Part shown: positions 44,942-53,640 of the stretch, in pieces
How the letters are laid out: each line of letters opens with the position of its first letter
Numbering within the stretch: the first letter of the stretch is position 1
NCBI RefSeq assembly: GCF_003515775.1
Contig: NZ_QWEI01000007.1
Span: forward strand, 105,683-169,682
DNA length: 64,000 bases
Direction of reading: 5' to 3'
Origin: Ureibacillus yapensis
GTDB taxonomy: Bacteria > Bacillota > Bacilli > Bacillales_A > Planococcaceae
Translations under genes and position numbers: made by a program
Notes under the pieces: generated by a model
What the model saw: only the letters and a program-made list of their open reading frames with translations
The model's database searches: none
Told to the model about the DNA's origin: nothing

Positions 44942-45247
44942 CTAGCACTTTTTCTCCCCGGTACAACAGCATGGCGACATGGGCTCAATCGTTTCCAAAA
45001 TCCCCCTCATTAGAGGAGTTTGTTCTTCCACTAATCGATAATGCTTCCAAGTTCCCACTTTTCGCTCGGTAATAATCCCGGCCTCTTTTAATTTACGAAG
45101 TTGTTGACTGACTGCCGGTTGCGAGATTCCGAGAATATCAACAAAATCGCATACACACACTTCGCCATTCTTGAGACAAGCAAGGAGCTTAATGCGATTT
45201 AAGTCGGCAACAGCCTTCAATTGCTTTTCCATTAATGAATAATCCAT
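44942..45247 (-). CDS. arsR: Arsenic-responsive repressor ArsR
   Basis: 101 residues. Winged helix with the metalloid site CVCDFV in the recognition-helix region (ELCVCDL type), SQPAVSQQLRKLKEAGIITERKVG and a C-terminal cysteine cluster CCCTGEKKC that can add metalloid ligands. It should repress the ars genes until As(III) or Sb(III) binds. Unusually, it is the last gene of the operon, 36 nt downstream of arsC. Confidence 0.9.
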   Translation of the reverse strand: MDYSLMEKQLKAVADLNRIKLLACLKNGEVCVCDFVDILGISQPAVSQQLRKLKEAGIITERKVGTWKHYRLVEEQTPLMRGILETIEPMSPCCCTGEKKC

Positions 45248-45283
45248 TTTCAGCTCTACGCCTCCTTAATCGAATGATTTCCC

Positions 45284-45706
45284 TTATTCACCAGTCTCTG
45301 CATAACGTTTAATTCTCTCTCCAACCTCGTCACGAACACGTTGGAAAACAGCCCATTTTTCTTCTTCCGTTCCTTGTGCCTTGGCTGGATCATCAAAGCC
45401 CCAATGTTCACGTTTAACGTGCGGCGGTGTAACGGGACATTTATCCGCTGCATCACCGCATAGTGTTACAACCAGATCCGCGTTATGCAATGTTCCCATA
45501 TCAATCAGATCTGATGTTTGATTCGAAATATCGATGCCAATTTCATTCATTGCTTTAACGGCATTCGGGTTTAATCCATGCGCTTCAATTCCCGCACTTT
45601 TTACCTCCCATTCATCGTGAGGCAAAACCTTTCTTGCCCAGCCTTCTGCCATTTGGCTTCGGCATGAGTTTCCTGTGCATAAGAAATAGAGTATTTTTTT
45701 CTTCAT
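45284..45706 (-). CDS. arsC: Thioredoxin-coupled arsenate reductase ArsC
   Basis: 140 residues, low-molecular-weight phosphatase fold. P-loop CTGNSCRS with Cys10 and Cys15, and the second redox pair Cys83 and Cys90 in [10 protein letters not shown], as in B. subtilis/S. aureus ArsC. It reduces As(V) to As(III), which ArsB exports. GGAGAATCAACCAT lies ahead of the ATG. Middle gene of arsB-arsC-arsR. Confidence 0.94.
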   Translation of the reverse strand: MKKKILYFLCTGNSCRSQMAEGWARKVLPHDEWEVKSAGIEAHGLNPNAVKAMNEIGIDISNQTSDLIDMGTLHNADLVVTLCGDAADKCPVTPPHVKREHWGFDDPAKAQGTEEEKWAVFQRVRDEVGERIKRYAETGE

Positions 45707-45745
45707 ATGGTTGATTCTCCTTTGTTTGCTATTTCCCGCCTGTCC

Positions 45746-47041
45746 CTAAAAAATAAGAAGGGTGATATACAGGCCGATTAAAGTAATGAAGAGAATAGGT
45801 ACCGTTAGCACAATACCAATTTTAAAATAAGTTCCCCAAGAAATTTTGACGCCTTTTTGGGAAAGAACGTGAAGCCAAACCAATGTCGCCAATGAACCGA
45901 TTGGTGTAATTTTCGGACCTAAATCAGACCCGATGACATTGGCGTAGATTAATGCCTCTCTTACAATCCCTGTCGTGTTCGTTTCGGCAATGGCCAAGGC
46001 GTCAATCATGACAGTCGGCATATTGTTCATAACAGAAGATAAAATGGCTGCAATAAAGCCCATTGCTATGGTAGCCGAAAATAACCCTTGCTGGGCAAAT
46101 GTTTCAATCACACCAGCCAATGCCTCCGTTAACCATGCATTTCCCAGCCCATAAACAACAACGTACATCCCAATCGAGAAAAAGACGATATTCCAGGGCG
46201 CCCCTTTAATAACCGCTTTCGTATCCACGACAGCACTTCTTCGGGCCATTATTAAAAAGAAAATCGCGATAATCCCTGCAATAATGGATACGGGCGTGTT
46301 GATCCATTCACTCGCAAAGTAACCAACCAGCAATAAGGCAAGAACATACCAGGAAAGACGGAACATTTTTAAATCTTTTATCGCTTCATGCGGTTTTCTT
46401 AATTTGATTACATCATATTCTTTTGGAATGCTTTTTCTAAAATAAATCAACAGAACCGTTACTGTTGCAACGAGTGAAAAGAGATTGGGAATAATCATTC
46501 TCGAAGCATATTCAACAAATCCAATGCCAAAGAAATCGGCTGAAACGATGTTCACCAAGTTGCTCACAACGAATGGCAGGGAGGTTGTATCCGCTATAAA
46601 TCCACTGGCAATAATAAAAGGAAAAATCATTGCTTCTTTAAAATGAAGGTTGCGAACCATAGCCAGGACAATCGGCGTCAAGATTAAAGCCGCCCCATCA
46701 TTTGCAAACAATGCCGCTACGATGGCCCCCAAAATACTGACATACACAAACATCTTAATCCCATTGCCTTTTGCTGCCCGGGCCATATGCAGCGCCGCCC
46801 ATTCAAACAATCCAATTTCATCGAGAATCAATGAAATCAAAATGATGGCTACAAACGACAATGTTGCATTCCAGGTGATGCCAATCACTTCTGTCACATC
46901 ATTGAAATCCACCACTCCCAATAATAAGGCAAGCAGTGCTCCGCCACAGGCCGTCCATCCGATATTCAACCCTTTCGGCTGCCATATGACGAGAAGAAGC
47001 GTTGCTAAAAAAATAACAGACGCCAAAATAACCGTAATCAA
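45746..47041 (-). CDS. arsB: Arsenite/antimonite efflux pump ArsB
   Basis: 431 residues, twelve helices, ion transporter superfamily. Family blocks: [56 protein letters not shown] and [12 protein letters not shown]. It expels As(III)/Sb(III) using proton motive force. AGGAGGAAGA precedes the ATG at 47041. First gene of the operon; the putative ArsR operator lies ~75 bp upstream. Confidence 0.93.
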   Translation of the reverse strand: MITVILASVIFLATLLLVIWQPKGLNIGWTACGGALLALLLGVVDFNDVTEVIGITWNATLSFVAIILISLILDEIGLFEWAALHMARAAKGNGIKMFVYVSILGAIVAALFANDGAALILTPIVLAMVRNLHFKEAMIFPFIIASGFIADTTSLPFVVSNLVNIVSADFFGIGFVEYASRMIIPNLFSLVATVTVLLIYFRKSIPKEYDVIKLRKPHEAIKDLKMFRLSWYVLALLLVGYFASEWINTPVSIIAGIIAIFFLIMARRSAVVDTKAVIKGAPWNIVFFSIGMYVVVYGLGNAWLTEALAGVIETFAQQGLFSATIAMGFIAAILSSVMNNMPTVMIDALAIAETNTTGIVREALIYANVIGSDLGPKITPIGSLATLVWLHVLSQKGVKISWGTYFKIGIVLTVPILFITLIGLYITLLIF

Positions 47042-47116
47042 TTCATTCTTCCTCCTAAATAAATCAGCTAAAGCTTACACAATCATCTTCATCCGACCGT
47101 TTAATATATAACTAAA

Positions 47117-47142
47117 TACTTATATAATATTTTACTTATATA
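47117..47142. promoter_or_regulatory. Candidate ArsR-binding direct repeats upstream of arsB
   Basis: TACTTATATA occurs twice (47117-47126 and 47133-47142, 16 bp apart) in the AT-rich leader of arsB. ArsR/SmtB proteins bind AT-rich repeats of this kind; the assignment is by position and composition only. Confidence 0.4.
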
Positions 47143-47375
47143 TTCATTGCAACTCTTTTTGTTAAATAATGCATCAATCAAGAGTGTTAGGAAGAACATG
47201 GGATTTTATTGTTTCTATTCGCTCAATTAAGTAGTAGCTTTGTAAAAATACGTAAGCACAAAGGGAAAATTTTGTTAACACAATATTCACCAATCTATAA
47301 ATATCTCTCCATATGCCTTTAACATCCCTTTTCTAAAATAGAATTGTAATCTAATTGAGACAGGAGATGGAGAAG

Positions 47376-48206
47376 ATGAGCAAAAACTTATTAATCGGAA
47401 CAGGCATGGCCTTATCATTATTATTGAGTCCCTTCAGTCAAGCGTTTGCGGAAGAACCAACAACAGGAGAAAGAAAACAAGTAGAAAATGTAGCACACCG
47501 TGGCGCAACAGCGTATGCACCTGAAAATACGATTGCGGCCTTTGACCTTGCAGTAGAAATGAAAGCCGATTATATCGAAATCGATGTGCAGAGAAGTAAA
47601 GATGGTAAGCTCGTATTGATTCATGATACAACGGTGGATCGTACAACAGATGGCACAGGTAAAGTTGGGGATTTAACATTTGAACAGCTTAGAAGCCTGG
47701 ATGCTGGAAGCTGGAAAGGTGAACAATTCGCAGGAGAATCCATCCCGACTTTTGAGGAGATTCTAGATCGCTACCAAGGGAAAATTGGGATTTTTATAGA
47801 AATGAAGTCTCCTGAACTATACCCTGGCATTGAAGAAGAAGTAGCCGAAGCATTAAAAGAACGAAATCTTGATAAACCGCAAAATGAAAAAATCCTTGTG
47901 CAATCATTTAACTTTGAATCCATGAAAAAAATGGACGAACTTCTTCCTAAAGTGCCAATTGGTGTAATAACTTCTAACCCAGCTGATGCAACATTGGAAT
48001 CTTTACAAGAAATTTCGACATATGCGGATTGGTTCAACCCCCATTATGGAATGGTGACAGAAGAATTATTGAGCCAAGTCCACTCAATGGGAATGAAAAT
48101 GGGTTCATGGACAGTACGCAGTCAAGAAACAGCAGACTTCCTATTCGAAATGGGCGTTGATGCCATTATTTCCGACTATCCGGATTATGTAGATCCCAGG
48201 AATTAA
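47376..48206 (+). CDS. glpQ: Secreted glycerophosphodiester phosphodiesterase
   Basis: 276 residues from MSKNLLIGTG. Signal peptide (ALSLLLSPFSQAFA|EE). GDPD catalytic residues: HRGATAYAPENTIAAF (His, Arg, Glu), EIDVQRSKDGKLVLIHD (Glu, Asp, second His) and FIEMK. It cleaves glycerophosphodiesters or teichoic-acid-related substrates to glycerol-3-phosphate outside the cell. Start 47376 preferred over 47355/47367, which fall on or before the GGAG site. Confidence 0.92.
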   Translation: MSKNLLIGTGMALSLLLSPFSQAFAEEPTTGERKQVENVAHRGATAYAPENTIAAFDLAVEMKADYIEIDVQRSKDGKLVLIHDTTVDRTTDGTGKVGDLTFEQLRSLDAGSWKGEQFAGESIPTFEEILDRYQGKIGIFIEMKSPELYPGIEEEVAEALKERNLDKPQNEKILVQSFNFESMKKMDELLPKVPIGVITSNPADATLESLQEISTYADWFNPHYGMVTEELLSQVHSMGMKMGSWTVRSQETADFLFEMGVDAIISDYPDYVDPRN

Positions 48207-48260
48207 TATTCCCCTAAAATATATCAAGGAAGAGAGCAGTGTCTATTCCATATTAAAAAA

Positions 48261-48295
48261 TAACCTCTCATCGAATTGATCGGTGGGAGGGTTAA
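48261..48295. terminator. Weak terminator-like hairpin after glpQ
   Basis: TAACCTC ... GAGGGTTA with A-run on the left; imperfect stem and no clear T-run on the plus strand. Confidence 0.4.
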
Positions 48296-48338
48296 CTACA
48301 ACTATGTCCGGTACTACAAAGACTTGTATCTAGCATTC

Positions 48339-48632
48339 TTAGAGACTTATATTTTCAACTCTTCCCTTTTTAGGAATCAACTTATTATATGAATACGATA
48401 TAGTATATTCTCTATTTTCATCTAATTCGATTCGTTGAAAAGATGCTTCACTTATTTTTAACTTTCGATCCTCTATTAACAGATAGTGTTTACCATCTTC
48501 CTCTAAAATGTGTTCTTCTGTGATTTCGAGTCTTTTAGTATCGCTTCCTTTAGTGAAAGCATAGCCAATACATAATACAAAGATAACTATAAGTGCGATA
48601 AATGCTGTTTTAAATACTTGCAGTTGTGTCAT
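48339..48632 (-). CDS. Membrane-anchored small protein, unknown function
   Basis: 97 residues: one N-terminal membrane helix (AFIALIVIFVLCIGYAF) and an extracellular beta-rich part (LEITEEHILEEDGKHYLLIEDRKLKI ... YTISYSYNKL). No recognised family. A ribosome site is weak (GGGGATGG). Lies between glpQ and the tRNA-Ala region. Confidence 0.55.
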   Translation of the reverse strand: MTQLQVFKTAFIALIVIFVLCIGYAFTKGSDTKRLEITEEHILEEDGKHYLLIEDRKLKISEASFQRIELDENREYTISYSYNKLIPKKGRVENISL

Positions 48633-48821
48633 TCAACCATCCCCTATTTCTTTTAATCATTTTCCCCTTATGACTAAACTGGCCCTTAGTTAGTTCAGGA
48701 ATAAATATACAATTAATAACACTTCAACATAGATATTCCAGTTTCTTTTTAAAAAAATAAGTTCGCTTCTTATAAAAGCGAACTACTTCTGATATATTAT
48801 GTCTTTTATTGAAGAAAAATA

Positions 48822-48871
48822 CGATTTTGAGTCTTGCGCGTCTGCCAATTCCGCCATATCGCCATATCGGC
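48822..48871 (-). pseudogene. 5' half of tRNA-Leu(CAA), truncated
   Basis: Minus strand GCCGATAT.GGCGATATGGCGG then AATTGGCAGACGCGC and AGACTCAAAATC: acceptor 5' arm, D-arm and anticodon loop with CAA, but the variable arm, T-arm and acceptor 3' arm are missing. The 5' part also contains an 8-bp tandem duplication (GATATGGC twice). It sits 11 bp from the intact tRNA-Ala. Confidence 0.8.
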
Positions 48872-48882
48872 ATAATATTAAG

Positions 48883-48954
48883 TGGAGCGTAGGGGGATTG
48901 AACCCCTGACCTCTTCGCTGCCAGCGAAGCGTTCTCCCGCTGAACTAACGCCCC
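48883..48954 (-). tRNA. tRNA-Ala(GGC)
   Basis: 72 nt cloverleaf. Acceptor GGGGCGT/ACGCTCC, D-arm TAGTTCAGCGGGAGAAC, anticodon stem CTTCG with loop CTGGCAG (anticodon GGC), T-arm GGGGTTCAATCCCC. Discriminator A; the CCA is not encoded (CTT follows). Confidence 0.93.
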
Positions 48955-49299
48955 GTTGTTGCTCCCACTCGAAATTTGAGCCAGGAACTATTCCTTACCA
49001 TTCAACTGTACTACATCATTATATATAAAATATGTGAAAAATGAAATGATGATGACTTAATTTTTAGGTACCAGTCTTCATTTCATTAAAAATTTTATTC
49101 TAATTTTATAATCTCGACAAAAAGCTATAGCTAAAAAAGTTGGAAATACAAAACGGTATTCACTAAACAACATAACCTTATTCATAAAAAAGACACACTT
49201 CTTATTTCAAAAAAGCGTGGATTGTTGCAATAGCTCACTGGCTATGTCCAATTTCTTCTTATATTTCTCTAATCTCATTATTTAGCGAAACTCCGTATC

Positions 49300-49556
49300 T
49301 TCAATTTAACAGAAAATTAGTGATAGATAATAGCGGAGATACTCTCATTCGTAAAGGCGCACCTGAGGGATGGGAGGTCGGTGATAAGAGTGGAGCTGGA
49401 AATTACGGAACGAGAAATGATATCGCAGTTGTTTGGCCACCAAACAAAGAACCCATCGTCATTGCGATTATGTCCCGCCATGATTCGGAGGATGCTAAAT
49501 TTGATGATGCACTAATTGCGCAGGCTGCCAAGATTGCTCTAAATGTTTTAAAGTAA
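49300..49556 (+). pseudogene. C-terminal remnant of a class A beta-lactamase
   Basis: Only about 80 residues remain: RKLVID, then NSGDTLIRKGAPEGWEVGDKSGAG (KSG box in the place of KTG), YGTRNDIAVVWPP, EPIVIAIMSRHDSEDAKFDDALIAQAAK. That is the last third of a Bacillus-type class A penicillinase. The Ser-x-x-Lys and SDN boxes are absent and no N-terminal part is found in any frame upstream to 48960. About five residues also seem deleted after RKLVID. It cannot encode an active enzyme. Confidence 0.85.
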
Positions 49557-49625
49557 ATAATTTATAAATTTGTAATTACTACCTTATTCTGGACAATCAA
49601 GATTCTAGGAGTCTTTGACAAACGG

Positions 49626-49664
49626 GCGTATAATATCCTTGAACGATGATATTATACGCTTTTC
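49626..49664 (+). terminator. Terminator after the beta-lactamase remnant
   Basis: GCGTATAATATC ... GATATTATACGC then TTTTCTT. Confidence 0.8.
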
Positions 49665-49698
49665 TTATACTATAAATGGAAGAAAGGGGAATTAGAAA

Positions 49699-51474
49699 AT
49701 GAATAAACGAAAGCCTCCCCGCTATAAGCTGCTAATTTTTACGATTCCACTTTTACTTTTCGCCTTGATCATTGGCGTCTATGCAACCAAAGAAATCGGA
49801 AGCGAGAAGACCCCAGTTAAAGAGAATCCCGTTATCACCTACCCATCCGGTAAAAAAACAGTAGATTCGGGAAATGATAAGATTTCAAGTCTTGAGAATT
49901 TAGTTGAGGAAACCTTTTCCTTATCCATGGAAGGTAAGATTCCGAACATTTCATTTATTTCCGGTGAAACAAATTGGAAGGAAGTAAATCATGTGTGGGG
50001 AAAATCAGAACATGTTTCGGAAACTGCTAAAGGCAGATATGAGGAATACGCAAGTCATCATGCTACAATCGGCTATGCCGATCAGACTGTTAATGATATA
50101 AGATCGTATGATTCTGAACTGCAGAATATCTCGTTAAATGAAATTGAGAAAACTGGTGGACAACCCGATGCCATTCGATACTATAAAGATTCAACTGTTG
50201 ACCAAATGATACTTGTCTATCATGCAACGGCTTCTACTGATTTATTATGGATTTTACCTAAACCAACAGAGCAGGAGCCAAATCCTAAAGTTGACCATAT
50301 CTCACTCTTTACACAGATTGAAAAGGAACCAAATCAACAAACTCAAGTTGAAAAACCGATTCAACAAGGAAATCAATCCATTTCAGAGGTGGTTTCTAAA
50401 CTAAGCTTAGATGATAAAATTGGCCAGATGATTCTTGCTGGGGTTTCCGGGACTACAATGGATGCTAACGCAAAACAATTAATAGGTCAATTACATGTCG
50501 GCGGAATTATTTTTTACAAATATAATTTTGAAACCCCTGCACAAGTGATTCAACTTGTGAATCAAATGAAATCTGGAAATAGTTCGAGTTTACCGCTTTT
50601 ACTAGGTGTTGACCAAGAGGGTGGACGTGTGACTAGATTGCCGGGTGGACTTGTAAACTTTCCTCCAAATAAACAGATAGGACAGATAAATAATCCCGAT
50701 TTTTCTTATGAAGTCGGAACACTTTTAGGAAAAGAATTAAAGGAATTTGGTTTGAATCTCAACTTTGCCCCTGTTCTCGATATTAACAGCAATCCAAATA
50801 ACCCAGTAATCGGAGATCGATCATTTGGGAACAATGCGGAAATAGTAAGTAAACTTGGAATTCAAACGATGAGGGGGATACAGTCTCAAAACGTCATCAC
50901 GACAATTAAGCATTTCCCAGGTCACGGAGATACATCGGTCGATTCCCATCTGGACCTTCCAATTGTAAATAAAAGCCTTAAGGAACTTAAAGAACTAGAG
51001 TTAATACCGTTTGAACGTGCGATTAATCAAGGTGCAGATGTTGTGATGATCGCTCATATCTTATTGCCTCAATTAGATAAAACGAATCCAGGGACCATGT
51101 CAAAAGCGGTCATGACGGATCTTCTTAGAAAACAACTTGGTTTTACGGGAGTAATCATAACGGACGATATGACAATGGGAGCCATAACAGAACATTTTGA
51201 TATTGGTAAAGCAGCGGTAGAATCAGTTAAAGCAGGAAGCGATATTATTTTAGTAGGGCATGACAATAATAATGTTGTAAAGATTATCTCCTCTTTAAAA
51301 GCTGCTGTTCAAAATGGGGAAATTTCCGAACAAAGAATAAATGAAAGTATAGAAAGAATTATCCAACTAAAAAGAAAATATAGCCTTAACGATACGAAAG
51401 TAGAAAACCCTAACCCTAACATAAATGAGATAAATCACTCAATCAATAGTCTTCTGAATAATTATTTACATTAA
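49699..51474 (+). CDS. Membrane-anchored DUF4309-GH3 beta-N-acetylglucosaminidase
   Basis: 591 residues. One N-terminal membrane anchor (LLIFTIPLLLFALIIGVYA), a DUF4309/YjgB-like domain (~60-215), a Gln-rich linker, then a GH3 domain of the NagZ/YbbD type (~225-565): DQEGGRVTRLPGG, KHFPGHGDTSVDSH (catalytic His-Asp dyad of the GH3 NagZ loop) and the nucleophile Asp in VIITDDMTMGAI. It should remove N-acetylglucosamine from muropeptides at the outer face. The fusion to a DUF4309 domain is unusual for NagZ. GAAAGGGG precedes the ATG. No partner amidase such as AmiE adjacent. Confidence 0.88.
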   Translation: MNKRKPPRYKLLIFTIPLLLFALIIGVYATKEIGSEKTPVKENPVITYPSGKKTVDSGNDKISSLENLVEETFSLSMEGKIPNISFISGETNWKEVNHVWGKSEHVSETAKGRYEEYASHHATIGYADQTVNDIRSYDSELQNISLNEIEKTGGQPDAIRYYKDSTVDQMILVYHATASTDLLWILPKPTEQEPNPKVDHISLFTQIEKEPNQQTQVEKPIQQGNQSISEVVSKLSLDDKIGQMILAGVSGTTMDANAKQLIGQLHVGGIIFYKYNFETPAQVIQLVNQMKSGNSSSLPLLLGVDQEGGRVTRLPGGLVNFPPNKQIGQINNPDFSYEVGTLLGKELKEFGLNLNFAPVLDINSNPNNPVIGDRSFGNNAEIVSKLGIQTMRGIQSQNVITTIKHFPGHGDTSVDSHLDLPIVNKSLKELKELELIPFERAINQGADVVMIAHILLPQLDKTNPGTMSKAVMTDLLRKQLGFTGVIITDDMTMGAITEHFDIGKAAVESVKAGSDIILVGHDNNNVVKIISSLKAAVQNGEISEQRINESIERIIQLKRKYSLNDTKVENPNPNINEINHSINSLLNNYLH

Positions 51475-51742
51475 TTTTCATATAGGTTAGTGGGAAGATT
51501 GAGAGAATACTCCCTTTATCATTGTGTCTGTAGATTAAGGACTTGACGTGGAAACTCTATGGGTATGATTTCTTTTGAAACGGCTGAAGCAGTTGTATCA
51601 TCGGCATCCAAGTCATTATCCGCCACCGCGTAAAGTCCTATCTTTGTATGCAATGTAAATGTCTCCACACGTTAGAAAACTACCACTTTTATTATCATAA
51701 AAATTAAACTTTTATTTTTTGAAGAATCTGTTCATAAACACT

Positions 51743-51781
51743 AAAAAACCTCTCGCCAATATTTAATTGCAAGAGGTTTTT
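51743..51781. terminator. Bidirectional terminator
   Basis: AAAAAACCTCT ... AAGAGGTTTTT, 270 bp after the GH3 gene. Confidence 0.8.
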
Positions 51782-51828
51782 ATCAGTCATTTTTATCGTA
51801 TTATCAATCTTTTTTACTGTTTATATAC

Positions 51829-51948
51829 AAAAAAGTCGGGTACTACGAGGTGCTCAAAACCCGTATGCTTGCGTTATGTGAAGTTATTCACAGAAATAAA
51901 AGTCGGGTACTGACAATTTTAGCATCATTACAAAAAAGTCGGGTACTA
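51829..51948. repeat. Three copies of an AAAAAGTCGGGTACT motif
   Basis: Copies at 51829-51844, 51896-51911 and 51931-51946 on the plus strand. A fourth, inverted and slightly altered (GTTCCCGACTTTTTTGT), occurs at 53587-53603, near the glmS terminator. The region 51475-52532 holds no convincing gene: an open frame on the minus strand at 51884-52111 is mostly made by these repeats and lacks a ribosome site. Confidence 0.6.
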
Positions 51949-52265
51949 GGATTCCATTAAACTCCATATGCATCACCGATAATAATGTCTTGAAATTCAA
52001 CAGCTTGTTCCGAAGAACTGGTAACATCTTCTTGCTTCTCATACTTTCCAGTATATTCATCAAGGCTTTTTCAGTGAATTTGCTTTGACAACGTTGCGAC
52101 CGTTTTCCCAAATAAAAAAAACACCATAAATGATGGCGATGATTTTATATCAGATGGCATTATTCATAATCAGAATTTACCTATTTTTTGTTTTCCCTTA
52201 TAGATACCCTTCCAAATCTAAAAGATTTAAAATTAGTTTTATCATTAGTAATTTTCTTTCAATAA

Positions 52266-52320
52266 ATTCCGCATTATACCAGGTTGGTTAGAGGAAAACT
52301 CATATTATATATGTGAGGGA
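52266..52320. repeat. Upstream copy of a ~55-bp direct repeat flanking a small gene
   Basis: TTCCGCATTATACCAGGTTGG ... AACTCATATTATATATGTGAGGGA is echoed at 52884-52944 (TTCCGCCATTAAACCCAGG ... AACTCATATGCTATAGGTGTGAGGGG). Each copy is followed by a related GCACTCC hairpin. The two copies are ~620 bp apart and enclose the gene at 52533. Confidence 0.65.
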
Positions 52321-52415
52321 GGTAGGAAAAATCCTATAAATCCCCCTTACCATAGGATTTCCCCTCACTTCCCATTACCTCCTTAACCGTTTTCTCCTTT
52401 CTTTCTCCGAAACGG

Positions 52416-52450
52416 AAAAAGCACTCCAAACGGAGTGCTTTTTCTTTTTT
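52416..52450. terminator. GCACTCC hairpin after the upstream repeat copy
   Basis: AAAAAGCACTCC-aaac-GGAGTGCTTTTT with more Ts after. Confidence 0.85.
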
Positions 52451-52532
52451 GAAGTTTTTTTACTATATTTATAAATATCTACCAAAAAATGCATAAGATA
52501 GAGTAGATTTATGACGAAAGGTGGTGTAAAAA

Positions 52533-52823
52533 ATGAATGAGGAGCAGATTCATCCAGAAAATAAACTCTTTCTAGAAATGAAGGGGAAAGATGTTTTACT
52601 TGTGACTCAAAGCAAACAATTAAATATTTTAGGTCAAGTTTTTCGTCCTATTTTCACTGGAAAAGTGATAGAAGTCACAAACGGATTTATTACGTTAGAT
52701 CCAGTAATTATTAAACTCCATAACGCTCCTTTTTATAAATTTCCGACGCCGTTAAGTTTTGCATTGGAGCATATTGCCGTCTTTACTCCCTTTGACCCTA
52801 ACCGTAAAATTCCCCTTATATAG
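52533..52823 (+). CDS. 96-residue protein, DUF2642-like pattern, unknown function
   Basis: Reads MNEEQIHPENKLFLEMKGKD, then VLLVTQSKQLNILGQVFRPIFTG, then KVIEVTNGFITLDPVIIKL. The GKxVxVxT ... IxGxVxxxFxGxIxxVxxxFIxL pattern resembles the small beta proteins of the YuzF/DUF2642 group found in spores. AAAGGTGGTGTAAAA precedes the ATG. It lies between two direct repeats and has its own terminator (53001-53034). The family assignment is tentative. Confidence 0.6.
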   Translation: MNEEQIHPENKLFLEMKGKDVLLVTQSKQLNILGQVFRPIFTGKVIEVTNGFITLDPVIIKLHNAPFYKFPTPLSFALEHIAVFTPFDPNRKIPLI

Positions 52824-52883
52824 GGAAGTTCGATATAGAAATTTATTGTGCCAGATCTACGAAACCCCTTCCTATTTCACTGA

Positions 52884-52944
52884 ATTTCCGCCATTAAACC
52901 CAGGTTGGTTAGAAAAAAACTCATATGCTATAGGTGTGAGGGGA
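52884..52944. repeat. Downstream copy of the ~55-bp direct repeat
   Basis: See the copy at 52266-52320. This one begins 60 nt after the stop of the 96-residue gene. The bases just before each copy (TTCCCTTATAGATA at 52194 and TTCCCCTTATATAGG at 52809) also match, so the upstream copy may be the decayed 3' end of a duplicate gene. Confidence 0.6.
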
Positions 52945-53000
52945 GAAATTGCCTTCTAATTTCATCCTGTTCTCCACAACAGGAACCCCCCCGTCCCCCA

Positions 53001-53034
53001 AAAAAGCACTCCGATCAGAGTGCTTTTAATTTTT
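53001..53034. terminator. GCACTC hairpin terminator of the 96-residue gene
   Basis: AAAAAGCACTC-cgatca-GAGTGCTTTT then AATTTTT. Confidence 0.82.
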
Positions 53035-53151
53035 AAAGATATAATCGGAAGACGAATCATCTCTTTCAATAGCGTCCAATAAATTAGCCAGCAGCTCTTC
53101 TAATTTCCTTCCGTGGGTATCATAACTAGCCTGTCCTGGACTTCTAGTTAA

Positions 53152-53460
53152 CTAATAGATATATCCACCTTTAACTTCTTGGATGCGACTCTTTAATTGC
53201 TGTATTTCTAATCCGAAGCCACCACGAATATCACCATCTACTGATACCTGATCTAATATTAAAAGGTACGCTTCAAAATATCTTAAGGATATTACTTTTT
53301 CCGGATCATTAGCAAATTTTCTTACTTGTTCTTCTATAATAGAAGGTCTTGGATTAGCGTCAAAATTGGAAAGAACATGGCTCTTTAGTTTCTCTATAAA
53401 ATCACTATACTGTTCTTCCGTCATATGTTTTATAGCGTTTTTGACATTCTCGATATACAA
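53152..53460 (-). CDS. 102-residue soluble protein, unknown function
   Basis: Helical and charged: MYIENVKNAIKHMTEEQYSD, EKLKSHVLSNFDANPRPSIIEEQVRKF, then YLLILDQVSVDGDIRGGFGLEI. AGGGGGATGAAATTTGT lies ahead of the ATG at 53460. No membrane segment or known motif. It is downstream of glmS on the same strand, beyond the glmS terminator. Confidence 0.6.
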   Translation of the reverse strand: MYIENVKNAIKHMTEEQYSDFIEKLKSHVLSNFDANPRPSIIEEQVRKFANDPEKVISLRYFEAYLLILDQVSVDGDIRGGFGLEIQQLKSRIQEVKGGYIY

Positions 53461-53549
53461 ATTTCATCCCCCTAATAGAAACCCTAGTTCATATTGATTT
53501 CTACCTTTATTTGTAAAATACCTTTAGAAATAATCAAAAAGTTGTATAG

Positions 53550-53580
53550 AAAAAAGCATGGCAAAAGCCATGCTTTTTTA
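53550..53580. terminator. glmS terminator
   Basis: AAAAAGCATGGC-aaaa-GCCATGCTTTTTT, T-runs on both sides; 61 nt after the glmS stop on the minus strand. Confidence 0.85.
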
Positions 53581-53640
53581 GCTATATTGGTTCCCGACTT
53601 TTTTGTCTTTGAACATTTACAAGTTATCGTTATTTACATC

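Noticed and set aside
51884..52111. 75-codon frame on the minus strand
   Set aside because: Half of it is produced by the AGTACCCGACTTTT repeats; no ribosome site and no recognisable protein features.
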